64,000 nucleotides of DNA, from the NCBI GenBank assembly GCA_016716385.1, contig JADJWL010000004.1, forward strand, positions 248,001 through 312,000, given 5' to 3'. The stretch is from Bryobacterales bacterium (GTDB taxonomy: Bacteria; Acidobacteriota; Terriglobia; Bryobacterales; Bryobacteraceae). Positions 42,201-55,287 of the stretch are shown here, piece by piece (position 1 is the stretch's first letter; each line of letters starts with the position of its first letter). Under the pieces are notes generated by a model that made no database searches, had not been told where the DNA came from, and was given only the letters and a program-made list of their open reading frames with translations. A program made the translations under genes and the position numbers.

Positions 42201-42632
42201 GCCCAGTCGGGTGTGCCGTTCACGATCACCGACAGCGGCGCGGCGGCCCTGTATGGCGTCTCGACTTCGCGCGGCAGTTGGGCCCCGGGAGCCACCATCG
42301 CCAGCGCCCGCAGGGGGGGGCGCGTCCAGGACCGGCTGCAGGCGTTCTTTGACACCGCCGCGTTCGTCCGTCCCGGCCAGGTCTTCGGCAACACCGGCCG
42401 CAACATCCTGCGCGGACCAGCGGTGGCGAATGTGGATCTTTCCGCCATCAAACGCACCGCCGTCACCGAGAAGGCGGCTCTCGAATTCCGGGCGGAGTTT
42501 TTTAATCTCTTCAACAAGGCCAATTTCAGCTCCCCGGCAAGCGCGGTCAACACCGCCGCCACGTTCGGCGCCATCCAGTCGACGCAAGGCAATCCGCGCC
42601 TGATCCAACTGGCGCTGAAGCTCCTGTTCTAA
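39276..42632 (+). CDS. TonB-dependent receptor, Oar-like, with carboxypeptidase-regulatory domain
   Basis: Outer-membrane receptor of about 1118 residues, energised by TonB. Signal peptide (LWLALLVPCALGAQ), then a carboxypeptidase-regulatory-like Ig fold (TGTLAGSVADASESVVPGVRV ... GVYTIEFTAPGF). A plug domain follows (TATLGRVVDQRTMQQLPL, NSIRIDGLDVINIHTNS), with a long barrel ending in LNLRW-type strands and the terminal LALKLLF. This domain order is the large Oar-like group abundant in Acidobacteriota, with ligands (often oligosaccharides or peptides) mostly unknown. The stop codon's last A is the first A of the next gene's ATG. Confidence 0.93.
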   Translation: MQLPRLWLALLVPCALGAQVTGTLAGSVADASESVVPGVRVTAFNEGTGEKRETETNGAGQFALGFLQPGVYTIEFTAPGFNPARTRAVLNVSERAAVNIVLQPAVVAETVIVTAEAPGLLQTETATLGRVVDQRTMQQLPLATRNFTQLLALSPGTAAPLNDASALGRGTQNLSAGGMRRVSNSIRIDGLDVINIHTNSSVENTQSSNGVMIPSPEAIQEFKVQTSLYDAQHGRSGGANVNLVTRSGGNRWHGALFEFFRNEKLNANDFFFNRNGQPRAMLKQNQFGGTLGGPVAKDRTFFFVSYQGTRQRNGLTGSRTITLPALGENRSRADLGATFAGLTGVRGGVSVAPDGSNLNPVALAVLNYRTADGSYLIPSPQTGSATGNFSVSLPATYTEDQGSFSFDHSLTARNRLTVRGFVTEQPQVRPFQLANVPGFGVTQDFHGKFLSLTDVHAFTSSLVNEFRAGATRTGGKVIPQTIVRTDEIGMARFNAETFPDIPDINVGGAFRIGYSVDADQAGMQNIVQLADTVSWSRTRHQVRAGFELRQYQSNYFNNNRARGAIAFQSFADFLLGRPAGSVAQGGTGTNFSNLNTSSVASGVVQRDDRLTDTALFIQDDWKITPRLTLNFGLRWEFLGFTVDKRGRNGNFYPHLYAPPPPGGTTSAGFVQSRNAERKTPGLPEVHPTMLDGDRWNNFAPRAGFAYRVSDRLALRGGYGMFHDRLSNQVGLRAALAPPNYLRINLSGADTAPYSLQNPFPVLPQRDEFPIVPLLGAPPYTVTNPAVAMNAIDPGLRTPYVQQYALNLQYQLHSFLIEAGYAGSKGVSLPSERLINQALLASPEAPINGVTTNTAANAVQRTPFLGFSPQGLVWVETATDSRYNSLQFSVTKRLSRGLQFLAGYTFSKSLDNNSGNPTQLLDGISGDQLNPAQAKGLSEFDIPHRVVTSFVFDLPDWTRGRWSRVFGGWQTAGVVTAQSGVPFTITDSGAAALYGVSTSRGSWAPGATIASARRGGRVQDRLQAFFDTAAFVRPGQVFGNTGRNILRGPAVANVDLSAIKRTAVTEKAALEFRAEFFNLFNKANFSSPASAVNTAATFGAIQSTQGNPRLIQLALKLLF

Positions 42633-43444
42633 TGCAAGATCCCGCACAGGACGAACGAGCGGTTCTGGCCCGCGAGTTGGCGTACCACGAGGAACTCTAC
42701 GGCGGCTTCGCCCAGACGCACTTCGCCCGGCCGGCCGTGCGCGCCTTGCGGCGCCACATGGTGCGCCGGTTGCTGACGGTTTCCGGCGCCGGACCAGGCA
42801 GCCGCGTCCTCAGCCTTGGCTGCGGCATCGGGGATACCGAACTCCTGCTCGCCCCGCACGTCGGGTCGGTCACCGGCATCGATCTGTCCCCATCGGCGAT
42901 CCGGCAGGCCCGCGCCGACGCCTCCGCCGCGGGCATCCGCAACGCGGAATTCATCGAAGGTGCTTTCGAGCATCTCGACGGAGCCTTCGACTTCGCCTTC
43001 GGCGTCTTTTTCCTGCACCACCTGCCGGATGCATCGCTTGACGCGTTCCCCGAACGGATCGCGTCGCTGCTCGCCCCAGGTGGCGTTTTCTACTCACTGG
43101 ATCCAAGCCGCTGGCGACTGGCGGGAGCGCTCGGCCGCCTGATCGTCCCCGGTCTGATGCGCCGCTACCAGACGCCCGACGAGCGCGAACTGGACCCCTG
43201 GACGACCGCTGCCCGTTTTGAAGCCGCCGGCTTCGCCTCCCGCGTCGCGTTCTACGATTTTTTCTCATCCCAGTTTGCCGGTCTCCTCCCCGGATTCGAG
43301 TCCGGCTACCGGATGGCCCGTGCCGCCGACGAGGTCTTGTGCCGCATCCCTCTGCTGTCCCGCCTGGGAGGGAACTTCGAGGTCATTGCCCGGTTGTCTG
43401 CCGCGCCGCCTGAACAGAACTGTAGTACTCCTCGGGTCAGCTAA
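42632..43444 (+). CDS. Class I SAM-dependent methyltransferase
   Basis: Methyltransferase of 270 residues. Motif I VLSLGCGIGDTELLL, motif II-type IDLSPSAIRQARADA and FFLHHLPDASLDAFPERI after strand 4 match the UbiE/Methyltransf_11 group. The C-terminal third (FYDFFSSQFAGLLPGF) is hydrophobic, suggesting a lipid or membrane-proximal substrate. ATG overlaps the TonB-receptor stop by one base (TAATG), so it is translated by coupling. The functional link to the receptor is unknown. Confidence 0.88.
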   Translation: MQDPAQDERAVLARELAYHEELYGGFAQTHFARPAVRALRRHMVRRLLTVSGAGPGSRVLSLGCGIGDTELLLAPHVGSVTGIDLSPSAIRQARADASAAGIRNAEFIEGAFEHLDGAFDFAFGVFFLHHLPDASLDAFPERIASLLAPGGVFYSLDPSRWRLAGALGRLIVPGLMRRYQTPDERELDPWTTAARFEAAGFASRVAFYDFFSSQFAGLLPGFESGYRMARAADEVLCRIPLLSRLGGNFEVIARLSAAPPEQNCSTPRVS

Positions 43445-43539
43445 GGATAGGTAAAATACCGAGGGGCTTCTAAGGGTTACCAAGATTGACTTAGTACGAT
43501 GGGCACGCGTAAGCTATGGTAGATACGTTGGGGTAGCCT

Positions 43540-44262
43540 ATGATCGACGAAACCACGTCGGCTGCGAGGAGTGAGGATCAACGGCCCGATGCCAGTGGCG
43601 ACGGTGCGATGATTCGCATCGTAATTGCTGACGACCACCCGATCTTCCGCGATGGTTTGCGTAAGCTTCTTGCTCTTGAGGACGATTTCGAGATCATTGC
43701 CGAGGCGAAGGACGGAAAAGAAGTGCTCGATATTGTCGAGCAGATGGAGCCGGATATCCTTCTTCTCGACCTGAAGATGCCCGGTCTTGACGGCCTCACT
43801 GCTCTGCAGCGCCTGCAGACGACCAAGGCGAAAACCAAAGTCATCGTGCTCACTGCCTCGGAAGACAAAAACCAGTTTGTCCAGGCGATGAAGTTCGGCA
43901 CGCAGGGCATTGTCCTGAAGCAGACGGCAACGGATCTGCTGATTAAGAGCATCCGCAAGGTTCACGCCGGCGAGATCTGGCTGGACTCGCACACCACTGC
44001 CGCGGTGATGCGGCAGTTTGCCAATCCCGTGGAGCCGCCCCCCGTGGGACGCGACCGCGAACGCTCTCCGCTAAGCCAGCGCGAGCGGGAGATCGTGTCG
44101 TTGGTGGCGCAAGGCTACAAGAATAAGGAAATGGCCGAGAAGATGTTTATCAGCGAGCAGACGGTGAAGAACCATCTGCACAACATCTTCGACAAGTTGG
44201 GCGTCTCAGACCGGCTTGAACTGGCCCTTTACGCCATTCACAAGAACCTCCATCAGGGCTGA
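43540..44262 (+). CDS. NarL/FixJ-family response regulator
   Basis: Two-component regulator of 240 residues. Receiver domain from residue 24 (MIRIVIADDHPIFRDGLRKL) with acidic pair D31/D32, phospho-acceptor Asp77 (LLLDLKMPG) and signalling Thr/Lys (VLTAS; GIVLK). The C-terminal LuxR-type helix-turn-helix is SPLSQREREIVSLVAQG ... ISEQTVKNHLHNIFDKL. An unusual ~23-residue acidic N-terminal extension precedes the receiver; an internal ATG at residue 24 could be the true start. No cognate histidine kinase is in the window. The 3' end overlaps the convergent permease by 10 bases. Confidence 0.93.
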   Translation: MIDETTSAARSEDQRPDASGDGAMIRIVIADDHPIFRDGLRKLLALEDDFEIIAEAKDGKEVLDIVEQMEPDILLLDLKMPGLDGLTALQRLQTTKAKTKVIVLTASEDKNQFVQAMKFGTQGIVLKQTATDLLIKSIRKVHAGEIWLDSHTTAAVMRQFANPVEPPPVGRDRERSPLSQREREIVSLVAQGYKNKEMAEKMFISEQTVKNHLHNIFDKLGVSDRLELALYAIHKNLHQG

Positions 44263-45749
44263 GATCCCCGCTCCAGAGCGGAGTGCTTGCGGCCGAACAC
44301 GAAGTAGATCCCCAGTCCGATCGCCAGCCAGACGACGAACCGCGCCCACGTTTCGAGCGGCAGTCCCAACATCAACAGAAGGCACGAAACAATCGACAGC
44401 AGCGGAACCCAGGGCGCGCCCGGAACCCGGAATCCGCGCGGCCTGTCAGGATCGGTCTTCCGCAGCACCAGGACGCCTGCCGAGACCACGGCGAAGGCGA
44501 ACAGCGTGCCGATATTCGCCAGGTCGGCGAATGTGCCGATGTCGCCGATGCCTGCCGGGATTCCGACGAGCAGCCCAGCCACCCAGGTGCTGAGATACGG
44601 AGTCCGGTGCTTCCCATGGATCCGGGAGAACGCCTTGGGGAGCAATCCGTCGCGCGACATCGCATACCAGATGCGCGTCTGTCCGTACTGGTAGACGAGC
44701 AGCGAGGAGACCATGCCGACGACCGCGCCAATCCCCACCAGCCTGCGGATGTCGTGCATCCCGAGCGCGGCCAGCGCGTTCACTACCGGTGAAGCATTGC
44801 CGAGGGTATGGTACGGTGCAATCCCGGTCAGCACGACCGCCACCGACACGTACAGGATCGAACAGACGACGAGTGTGCCGAGGATTCCGACGGGCAGGTC
44901 GCGCTGCGGCCGGCGGCACTCCTCGGCGGCGGTGGACACCGAGTCGAAGCCGATAAAGGCGAAGAACACGATGGCCGAACCCGTGATGACCCCCGGCAAA
45001 CCGTTCGGCATGAATGGAGTCCAGTTCGCGGGTTCGACCGCGCGGGCCGCCCCGATCACAAAGACCAGGATGGCGGCGACCTTGACGAACACCATCAGGT
45101 TATTCGCGGCGGAGCTCTCGCGGATGCCGCGCACCAGGACCCATGTGATCGCCATGATGCAGAGAAACGCCGGGAAGTTGAACCAGTTGCCCGTCATTTC
45201 GCCGCCGGCAAAGATCGGCCCGGCCAGATGGTCAGGGAAGTGTACGCCGAAGACCGTCTCCAGGACGTCGTTCAGGTACGCAGAGAAGCCGACCGCCACG
45301 GCCATGTTCGAGACAGCGTATTCGAGAATCAAATCCCAACCGATGATCCAGGCGATGAGTTCGCCCAGTGTGGCGTAAGCGTACGTGTAGGCGCTTCCCG
45401 CGACCGGAATCATCGACGCCAGCTCCGCGTAGCACAGCGCGGCGAAGCCGCAGACTATGGCCGTAATGAGAAAGGAGAGCGCGATTGCCGGACCGGCGCC
45501 GGGCCGGCCGATGGTCGAAAGCGCTTCGGGTCCGTGCGCGAGCAGATCGAGGACCGGCGCGTGGAGAACGGATTGAAACGCCAGCGTCTCGCCCGCCGCC
45601 GCCGTCCCGGTCAGGATGAAGATGCCGGAGCCGATGACCGCGCCCACACCAAGAGCCACCAGGCTCCATGGCCCGAGCGTCTGGCGCAGGCGGGTGGCCT
45701 GCGCCGCCGCCACCAGGTCGTCGATGTTTTTGCGGCGCAGATAGGACAT
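44253..45749 (-). CDS. APC-family amino-acid permease
   Basis: Inner-membrane permease of 498 residues with about 12-14 hydrophobic helices. Helix 1 carries the substrate-site motif GVGAVIGSGIFILTG; FAALCYAELASMIPVAGSAYTYAYATLGEL and FAFIGFDSVSTAAEEC are typical of the cationic amino-acid transporter (CAT/YfnA) branch. Substrate specificity cannot be read precisely. The gene lies 18 bases downstream of a tiny basic-protein gene and may be cotranscribed with uvrD; it converges on the response regulator. Confidence 0.92.
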   Translation of the reverse strand: MSYLRRKNIDDLVAAAQATRLRQTLGPWSLVALGVGAVIGSGIFILTGTAAAGETLAFQSVLHAPVLDLLAHGPEALSTIGRPGAGPAIALSFLITAIVCGFAALCYAELASMIPVAGSAYTYAYATLGELIAWIIGWDLILEYAVSNMAVAVGFSAYLNDVLETVFGVHFPDHLAGPIFAGGEMTGNWFNFPAFLCIMAITWVLVRGIRESSAANNLMVFVKVAAILVFVIGAARAVEPANWTPFMPNGLPGVITGSAIVFFAFIGFDSVSTAAEECRRPQRDLPVGILGTLVVCSILYVSVAVVLTGIAPYHTLGNASPVVNALAALGMHDIRRLVGIGAVVGMVSSLLVYQYGQTRIWYAMSRDGLLPKAFSRIHGKHRTPYLSTWVAGLLVGIPAGIGDIGTFADLANIGTLFAFAVVSAGVLVLRKTDPDRPRGFRVPGAPWVPLLSIVSCLLLMLGLPLETWARFVVWLAIGLGIYFVFGRKHSALERGSQP

Positions 45750-45767
45750 CGTCCCCGGCGCGCTCCG

Positions 45768-45922
45768 CTAGCGCTTGCGCTGACCCTTGACGACCTTCTT
45801 GACCTTCTTCTTCATGGATCCCCGGGCCACGCCCGATTCGCGCTTGGCCTTCGGCGGGGCTTCCTTCCGGGCGGCCCGTTTGGCCTCTTTCCGCTCTTCT
45901 CTGTCGGTGATCGATTTCGTGT

Positions 45923-45926
<4 letters not shown>
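45768..45926 (-). CDS. Small highly basic protein coupled to uvrD
   Basis: A 52-residue protein with about 40 percent Lys/Arg: an N-terminal charged helix (REERKEAKRAARKEAPPKAK) and a C-terminal KKKVKKVVKGQRKR tail. Its ATG overlaps the uvrD stop (ATGA), a strong sign of a real translated gene. Such composition fits a nucleic-acid- or ribosome-binding peptide. No family is recognised with confidence. Confidence 0.65.
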
Positions 45927-48264
<2,338 letters not shown>

Positions 48265-48329
48265 CGGAGAACTACGATCAGTTCATCGTACCATGGAGCC
48301 CTTAGAACTACCGAGGTCCTGCTACCCGC

Positions 48330-48371
48330 AAATATTCTCCGATATATCCCGCACAGTTCATGAGAATATTT
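48330..48371. repeat. Perfect AT-rich inverted repeat, operator-like
   Basis: AAATATTCTC (48330-48339) and its exact reverse complement GAGAATATTT (48362-48371) are separated by 22 bases. A self-complementary GATATATC (48341-48348) lies just inside the left arm. Half-site centres are about 32 bases, or three helical turns, apart. The patch is far more AT-rich than its surroundings and sits between divergent uvrD and a small gene. It could be a dimer-of-dimers operator or a stem-loop. No known regulator consensus is recognised. Confidence 0.6.
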
Positions 48372-48419
48372 CTTCCGGGGGGATTGTAGTATTCCTGGCA
48401 GACGGAGGACTATAAGGGC

Positions 48420-48584
48420 ATGAATCATTCCATGACCTCCCCTACTCAGATCCGCTCGCTGCAGGCGCAGCTCGACGAGCTATATGCGCGTCGCGCGGTG
48501 ATCGACCGCGTGCTGGAGGCTCTGCTCGAATACCGGGACAGCCAGCCGCGGCAGCGCGTACCGAAGCGGCGACAAGCGGCGTAG
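48420..48584 (+). CDS. Small helical protein of unknown function
   Basis: A 54-residue protein: a heptad-like helix (IRSLQAQLDELYARRAVIDRVLEALLEYRD) followed by a basic tail (RQRVPKRRQAA). A GGAGG ribosome site about 10 bases before the ATG supports translation. It lies directly downstream of the AT-rich inverted repeat, which may control it. The helix could form a short coiled-coil dimer. No family recognised. Confidence 0.65.
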   Translation: MNHSMTSPTQIRSLQAQLDELYARRAVIDRVLEALLEYRDSQPRQRVPKRRQAA

Positions 48585-48689
48585 CGGGTGTGCGGTGCGC
48601 GTCAGGCAGGTCCCCTGGGATCGGGCTGTCGTCTCCGGGACAGCCGGGCGCGACCCGCAGGAATGCGAGCGGGCGTCTGGGAGATCCGT

Positions 48690-48695
48690 TATAAT
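48690..48695 (+). promoter_or_regulatory. TATAAT -10 hexamer of the aldo/keto-reductase promoter
   Basis: Perfect TATAAT 15 bases before the ATG; predicted leader about 9 bases with no strong ribosome site. Confidence 0.5.
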
Positions 48696-48710
48696 TCCTC
48701 TGCTACGGGA

Positions 48711-49679
48711 ATGGAAACGAGAACTCTTGGGCGAACGGACTTGGTGGTATCCCGTGCCTGCTTCGGCACGATGACGTTTGGCTCGCAAGTAGATGAACCC
48801 GGCGCCCTGCGGATGGTGGATGCCTGTCTCGACCGGGGCGTGAACTTCTTCGATACGGCAAATGTCTATAACCGCGGGGCTTCGGAGACGATCCTGGGCA
48901 GGGCGATCCGGGGCCGCCGCGGCAAAATGATCATCGCCAGCAAGGTCCGCGGCTGGATGGGCGACGGCCCGGACGAGCAAGGTTTGTCCCGCGCGGCGAT
49001 CCGCCGCGGCATCGACGCCACCCTCCAACGGCTTCAGACGGATTACCTCGATCTGTACTACCTGCACCAGCCGGACTATGCGGTTCCGATCGAAGAGACG
49101 CTGGACGCGATGGACGAACTCGTCCGCGAGGGTAAGGTCCGCTATCCGGCGAGTTCGAACTATTCGGGCTGGCAGGTCTGCCAGATGCTCTGGATCGCGG
49201 AGAAGAAGGGCTACCGGCCTGCCACCGTCACGCAACCGATGTACAACCTGATCGCGCGGGGCATTGAGCAGGAGTACCTGCCAATGGCTCGAGAACTGGG
49301 CGTCGCCACCGTTGTTTATAACCCACTCGCGGGCGGCCTGCTCACCGGCAAACAGAAGCGCGAGGCCCCGGAACCGGGGACGCGCTTCGACGGCAACCGG
49401 ATGTACCTGGACCGATACTGGCGCGATGAGGCGTTCGACGCTCTGGAAGCGCTGCGCGAGATCGCGGATGCGGCGGGACGGTCGATGGTTAGCCTGGCTC
49501 TCAGTTGGCTGCTGCACCATTCGACGGCGGACGCGATCATCCTCGGCGCGTCGCGGATGACGCACCTCGAACAGAACCTCGATGCGTTCGCGGATGGCCC
49601 GCTGACGGCCGAAACGGTCACCGCTTGCGACCAGGTCTGGGCCCGCTTGCGCGGACCGGCGCCCATCTACAATCGCTGA
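48711..49679 (+). CDS. Aldo/keto reductase
   Basis: NADPH-dependent (alpha/beta)8 oxidoreductase of 322 residues. The catalytic tetrad is visible: Asp and Tyr in FDTANVYNRGASE, Lys in IASKVRG, His in YYLHQPD. N-terminal RTLGRTDLVVSRACFGTMTFG and C-terminal SLALSWLLHHSTADAIILGAS are typical of the AKR7/YajO-like branch. ATG chosen because homology starts at METRTLG; the longer upstream frame contains the promoter. A periplasmic deacetylase-like gene follows 24 bases later with its own -10 hexamer. Confidence 0.93.
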   Translation: METRTLGRTDLVVSRACFGTMTFGSQVDEPGALRMVDACLDRGVNFFDTANVYNRGASETILGRAIRGRRGKMIIASKVRGWMGDGPDEQGLSRAAIRRGIDATLQRLQTDYLDLYYLHQPDYAVPIEETLDAMDELVREGKVRYPASSNYSGWQVCQMLWIAEKKGYRPATVTQPMYNLIARGIEQEYLPMARELGVATVVYNPLAGGLLTGKQKREAPEPGTRFDGNRMYLDRYWRDEAFDALEALREIADAAGRSMVSLALSWLLHHSTADAIILGASRMTHLEQNLDAFADGPLTAETVTACDQVWARLRGPAPIYNR

Positions 49680-49689
49680 CGAGTCCTGA

Positions 49690-49695
49690 TAGAAT
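49690..49695 (+). promoter_or_regulatory. Extended -10 (TGa-TAGAAT) giving a near-leaderless transcript
   Basis: TAGAAT preceded by TG one base earlier; predicted start 2 bases before the ATG of the amidohydrolase. No ribosome site lies in the gap. Confidence 0.4.
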
Positions 49696-49703
49696 CGCCG
49701 GAT

Positions 49704-51011
49704 ATGCGATTTTCCCTGCTGCTCTTCCTCGCTGGCAGCCTGCTGGCTCAGGGCCAATACGATTTGCTCCTCAAGGGCGGCCACGTGATCGACCCCAAGA
49801 ACGGGATTAGCGCGAAGCGCGACGTGGCGATCCAGGACGGCAAGATTGCCGCGGTCGCCGAGTCGATCGATGCGTCCCGCGCATACAAGGTCGTCAATGT
49901 TTCGGACTACTACGTCACGCCCGGTCTCATCGATATCCATGTCCATGTGTACGCGGGCACCGGGATGCGCGGCGCCTACTCGGGCGACAACAGTATCTAT
50001 CCGGACGGTCACACGTTCCGCGTCGGCGTGACGACCGTCGTGGACGCCGGCAGCTCCGGCTGGCGCAATTTCGAAGATTTCAAGGATCGGGTCATCGACC
50101 GCTCCAAGACGCGCGTGCTGGCCCTGCTGAATATTGTCGGCCGCGGCATGGGCGGCGGCGACATCGAGCAGAACGTCCAGGACATGGATGCGCAGGCGAC
50201 CGCCGCCATGGCCAAGAAGCACCCGCAGGTCGTCGTGGGGGTCAAGACCGCGCACTTCTCTGGACCGGAGTGGGTCGCGGTCGACCGCGCGGTCGAGGCC
50301 GGTAATGCGGCCAACGTCCCGGTCATGGTCGATTTCGGCCGCTTCCGGCAGGAGCGCCCCTTCGAAGAACTGGTGACGAAGCGGCTGCGCCCGGGCGACA
50401 TCTACACGCACGCCTTTCTCGGGGCCGTGCCGCTTCTCGACGAGAAGTTGCAGGTGCGGCCATTCATGCACGAAGCGCGGAAGCGGGGCGTGATCTTCGA
50501 CGTCGGCCACGGTGGCGGCAGCCTCCTGTTCCGCCAAGCCGTGCCTGCGGTCAAGCAGGGTTTCCTGCCGGATTCGATCTCCACCGACATCCACATCACC
50601 AGCATGAATGCGGGCATGAAGGACATGCTCAATGTCATGTCCAAGTTCATCAACATGGGTATGTCCGTCGACGACGTGATTCTGCGTTCCACGTGGAATC
50701 CCGCCAAACAGATCAAGCGCCAGGAACTGGGACACCTCACCGTGGGCGCCGTCGCCGACGTGGCCGTGCTCAACGTGCTCGATGGCAAGTACGGGTTCAC
50801 CGATATCGCGGGGACGCGGATGCGGGGCGACCGGAAGTTCGAGTGCGAGCTGACGATCAAGGACGGCAAAGTCCACTACGACCTCAACGGCATCACGCGC
50901 CGCGACTGGGATGGACTCGGCATTTATGATTCGCAGGGGGATCCGCGCTGGGATGCAACCATTGGAGGTGGTGGCGGTGGCCGGCGCCGCGGTGGACAGC
51001 GTCCCCGGTAA
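49704..51011 (+). CDS. Exported amidohydrolase/deacetylase-family metallohydrolase
   Basis: Periplasmic amidohydrolase of 435 residues. Signal peptide (FSLLLFLAGSLLAQG), then DLLLKGGHVIDPKNG and the metal motif PGLIDIHVHVYAG (H-x-H). The likely carboxylated Lys is in VVGVKTAHFSG; later ligands are in YTHAFLG, FDVGHGGG and the Asp in DSISTDIH. The pattern matches the 'amidohydrolase/deacetylase' (dihydroorotase-like) subfamily. The C-terminus is an odd Gly/Arg tail (GGGGGGRRRGG). Substrate unknown, perhaps an N-acyl amino acid or sugar. Confidence 0.88.
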   Translation: MRFSLLLFLAGSLLAQGQYDLLLKGGHVIDPKNGISAKRDVAIQDGKIAAVAESIDASRAYKVVNVSDYYVTPGLIDIHVHVYAGTGMRGAYSGDNSIYPDGHTFRVGVTTVVDAGSSGWRNFEDFKDRVIDRSKTRVLALLNIVGRGMGGGDIEQNVQDMDAQATAAMAKKHPQVVVGVKTAHFSGPEWVAVDRAVEAGNAANVPVMVDFGRFRQERPFEELVTKRLRPGDIYTHAFLGAVPLLDEKLQVRPFMHEARKRGVIFDVGHGGGSLLFRQAVPAVKQGFLPDSISTDIHITSMNAGMKDMLNVMSKFINMGMSVDDVILRSTWNPAKQIKRQELGHLTVGAVADVAVLNVLDGKYGFTDIAGTRMRGDRKFECELTIKDGKVHYDLNGITRRDWDGLGIYDSQGDPRWDATIGGGGGGRRRGGQRPR

Positions 51012-51047
51012 CGCCCGGCTGTCTTGCGTCAAGCCATTCCGGCTGCA

Positions 51048-51053
51048 TACACT
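51048..51053 (+). promoter_or_regulatory. -10 hexamer TACACT giving a leaderless transcript
   Basis: TACACT ends 8 bases before the GTG start of the DUF1549 gene; the predicted start is one base upstream of the GTG. No ribosome site. Confidence 0.4.
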
Positions 51054-51060
51054 AACCGTT

Positions 51061-53826
<2,766 letters not shown>

Positions 53827-53834
53827 GGCTGATC

Positions 53835-55256
53835 ATGCATGAACCGGTTCGCGGCATCTCCCGCCGTCACGTGCTCCGTTCCGCGGCCTGTGGCTTCGGA
53901 CTGGTAGGCCTGCAAGGGCTGCTGGCCTCCGAAGCGGCCAATCCGCTCGCCCCGAAAGCGCCGCACTTCACACCCCGCGCCAGACGCGTCATCTTCCTGT
54001 TCATGCACGGCGGCCCGTCGCACATGGACACGTTCGACCCCAAGCCGCTGCTGACGCGCGATCACGGCAAGCCGCTGCCGTTCAAGCGCCCGCTGACATT
54101 CGCGGAAGGCAGCGTCGGGAACCTGTTCAAGTCGCCCTGGCAGTTCAAGCAGTACGGGCAGAGTGGGATCCCGGTGAGCGAACTGTTCCCGCACGTCGCC
54201 CGGCACGTCGACGAGTTGTGCGTCATCCGCTCCATGGTGGGAGACAGCGTTGCGCACGGCGGCGCGATCCTGCAGTTGCACACCGGATCGAACACGTTTA
54301 CGCGCCCGAGCATGGGCTCGTGGGTGATCTACGGGCTCGGGACGGAGAACCAGAATCTGCCGGCGTACCTCACGCTGAAGCCGGGTCTGTCTCATGGAGG
54401 CGCAAAGAACTGGAGTTCCGGCTTCCTGCCGGCGGCGTACCAGGGCACGGCTGTCGGCCACGGCGGCATCAAGGCGGACGATCTGATCGCCGAACCGATC
54501 GAACACTTGAAGAACGCCGGTCTGACGGCCGAGCAGCAGCGCTACGAACTCGACATGATTCAGAAGATGAATCGTGCGAGCGCCGCGCGCTGGCACCAGG
54601 ATCCCGAACTGGAAGCCCGCATCGAAGCGTTCGAGCTGGCGTTCCGCATGCAGACCGAAGCTCCCGAGGCATTCGACATCTCCAAGGAAAGCGAAGCCAC
54701 GCGCAAGCTCTACGGCATGGACGAGCCCGAGACCTACGATTTCGGCTGGCAATGCCTGATGGCGCGCCGCCTGGCGCAGCGCGACGTGCGCTTTATCCAG
54801 ATCAACCATGAGTACGGTCCCGGCAACGAAGTCGGCTGGGATGCTCACAGCGAGCTGGTGCGCCTGCACACGCGCACCGCGCTGATGGTGGATAAGCCGA
54901 TCGCCGGGCTGCTGACGGACCTGAAGGCGCACGGGCTTCTGGAGGACACGCTGGTTGTCTGGGGCGGGGAATTCGGCCGCACCCCGATCTCCCAGGCCGG
55001 CGACGGCCGCGACCACAACCCGTACGGCTACACAATCTGGATGGCCGGGGCAGGTGTCAAGAAGGGCCACATCTACGGCGCGACCGACGATTACGGCTAC
55101 TACGCGGTGGAAGACCGGATGCACATCAACGACATGCATGCGACCATGCTGCACATCCTGGGCCTCGACCACGAGAAGCTGACGTATCCTTACGGCGGCC
55201 GCAACTTCCGGCTGACCGACGTCGCCGGGGTGGTCGCCGAGAAGATTCTTAGTTAG
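53835..55256 (+). CDS. DUF1501 (sulfatase-fold) Tat-exported protein
   Basis: Protein of 473 residues with a twin-arginine signal (SRRHVLRSAACGFGLVGLQG). The alkaline-phosphatase/sulfatase-like fold of DUF1501 is recognisable: RVIFLFMHGGPSHMDTFDPK, MVGDSVAHGGAILQLHTG, GWDAHSELV and VVWGGEFGRTP, GRDHNPYG near the C-terminus. Partner of the DUF1549 protein immediately upstream and surely in one operon with it. The pair is widespread in Planctomycetes and Solibacter-type genomes; the catalytic activity is not established. Confidence 0.93.
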   Translation: MHEPVRGISRRHVLRSAACGFGLVGLQGLLASEAANPLAPKAPHFTPRARRVIFLFMHGGPSHMDTFDPKPLLTRDHGKPLPFKRPLTFAEGSVGNLFKSPWQFKQYGQSGIPVSELFPHVARHVDELCVIRSMVGDSVAHGGAILQLHTGSNTFTRPSMGSWVIYGLGTENQNLPAYLTLKPGLSHGGAKNWSSGFLPAAYQGTAVGHGGIKADDLIAEPIEHLKNAGLTAEQQRYELDMIQKMNRASAARWHQDPELEARIEAFELAFRMQTEAPEAFDISKESEATRKLYGMDEPETYDFGWQCLMARRLAQRDVRFIQINHEYGPGNEVGWDAHSELVRLHTRTALMVDKPIAGLLTDLKAHGLLEDTLVVWGGEFGRTPISQAGDGRDHNPYGYTIWMAGAGVKKGHIYGATDDYGYYAVEDRMHINDMHATMLHILGLDHEKLTYPYGGRNFRLTDVAGVVAEKILS

Positions 55257-55287
55257 CGTACACTCGGGGTATTCGTCCCAGACCCCG

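Noticed and set aside
43486..43515. TTGACT-based sigma70 promoter for the response regulator
   Set aside because: No acceptable -10 hexamer lies 16-18 bases downstream (TAAGCT matches only 3 of 6).
44262..44280. Terminator between the response regulator and the permease
   Set aside because: The genes overlap and no stem with a T run is visible there.
48266..48286. GAAC-N8-GTTC near the uvrD start as a LexA/SOS box
   Set aside because: Spacing is wrong for the known GAAC-N4-GTTC operators and the arms are only 4 bases; likely chance.
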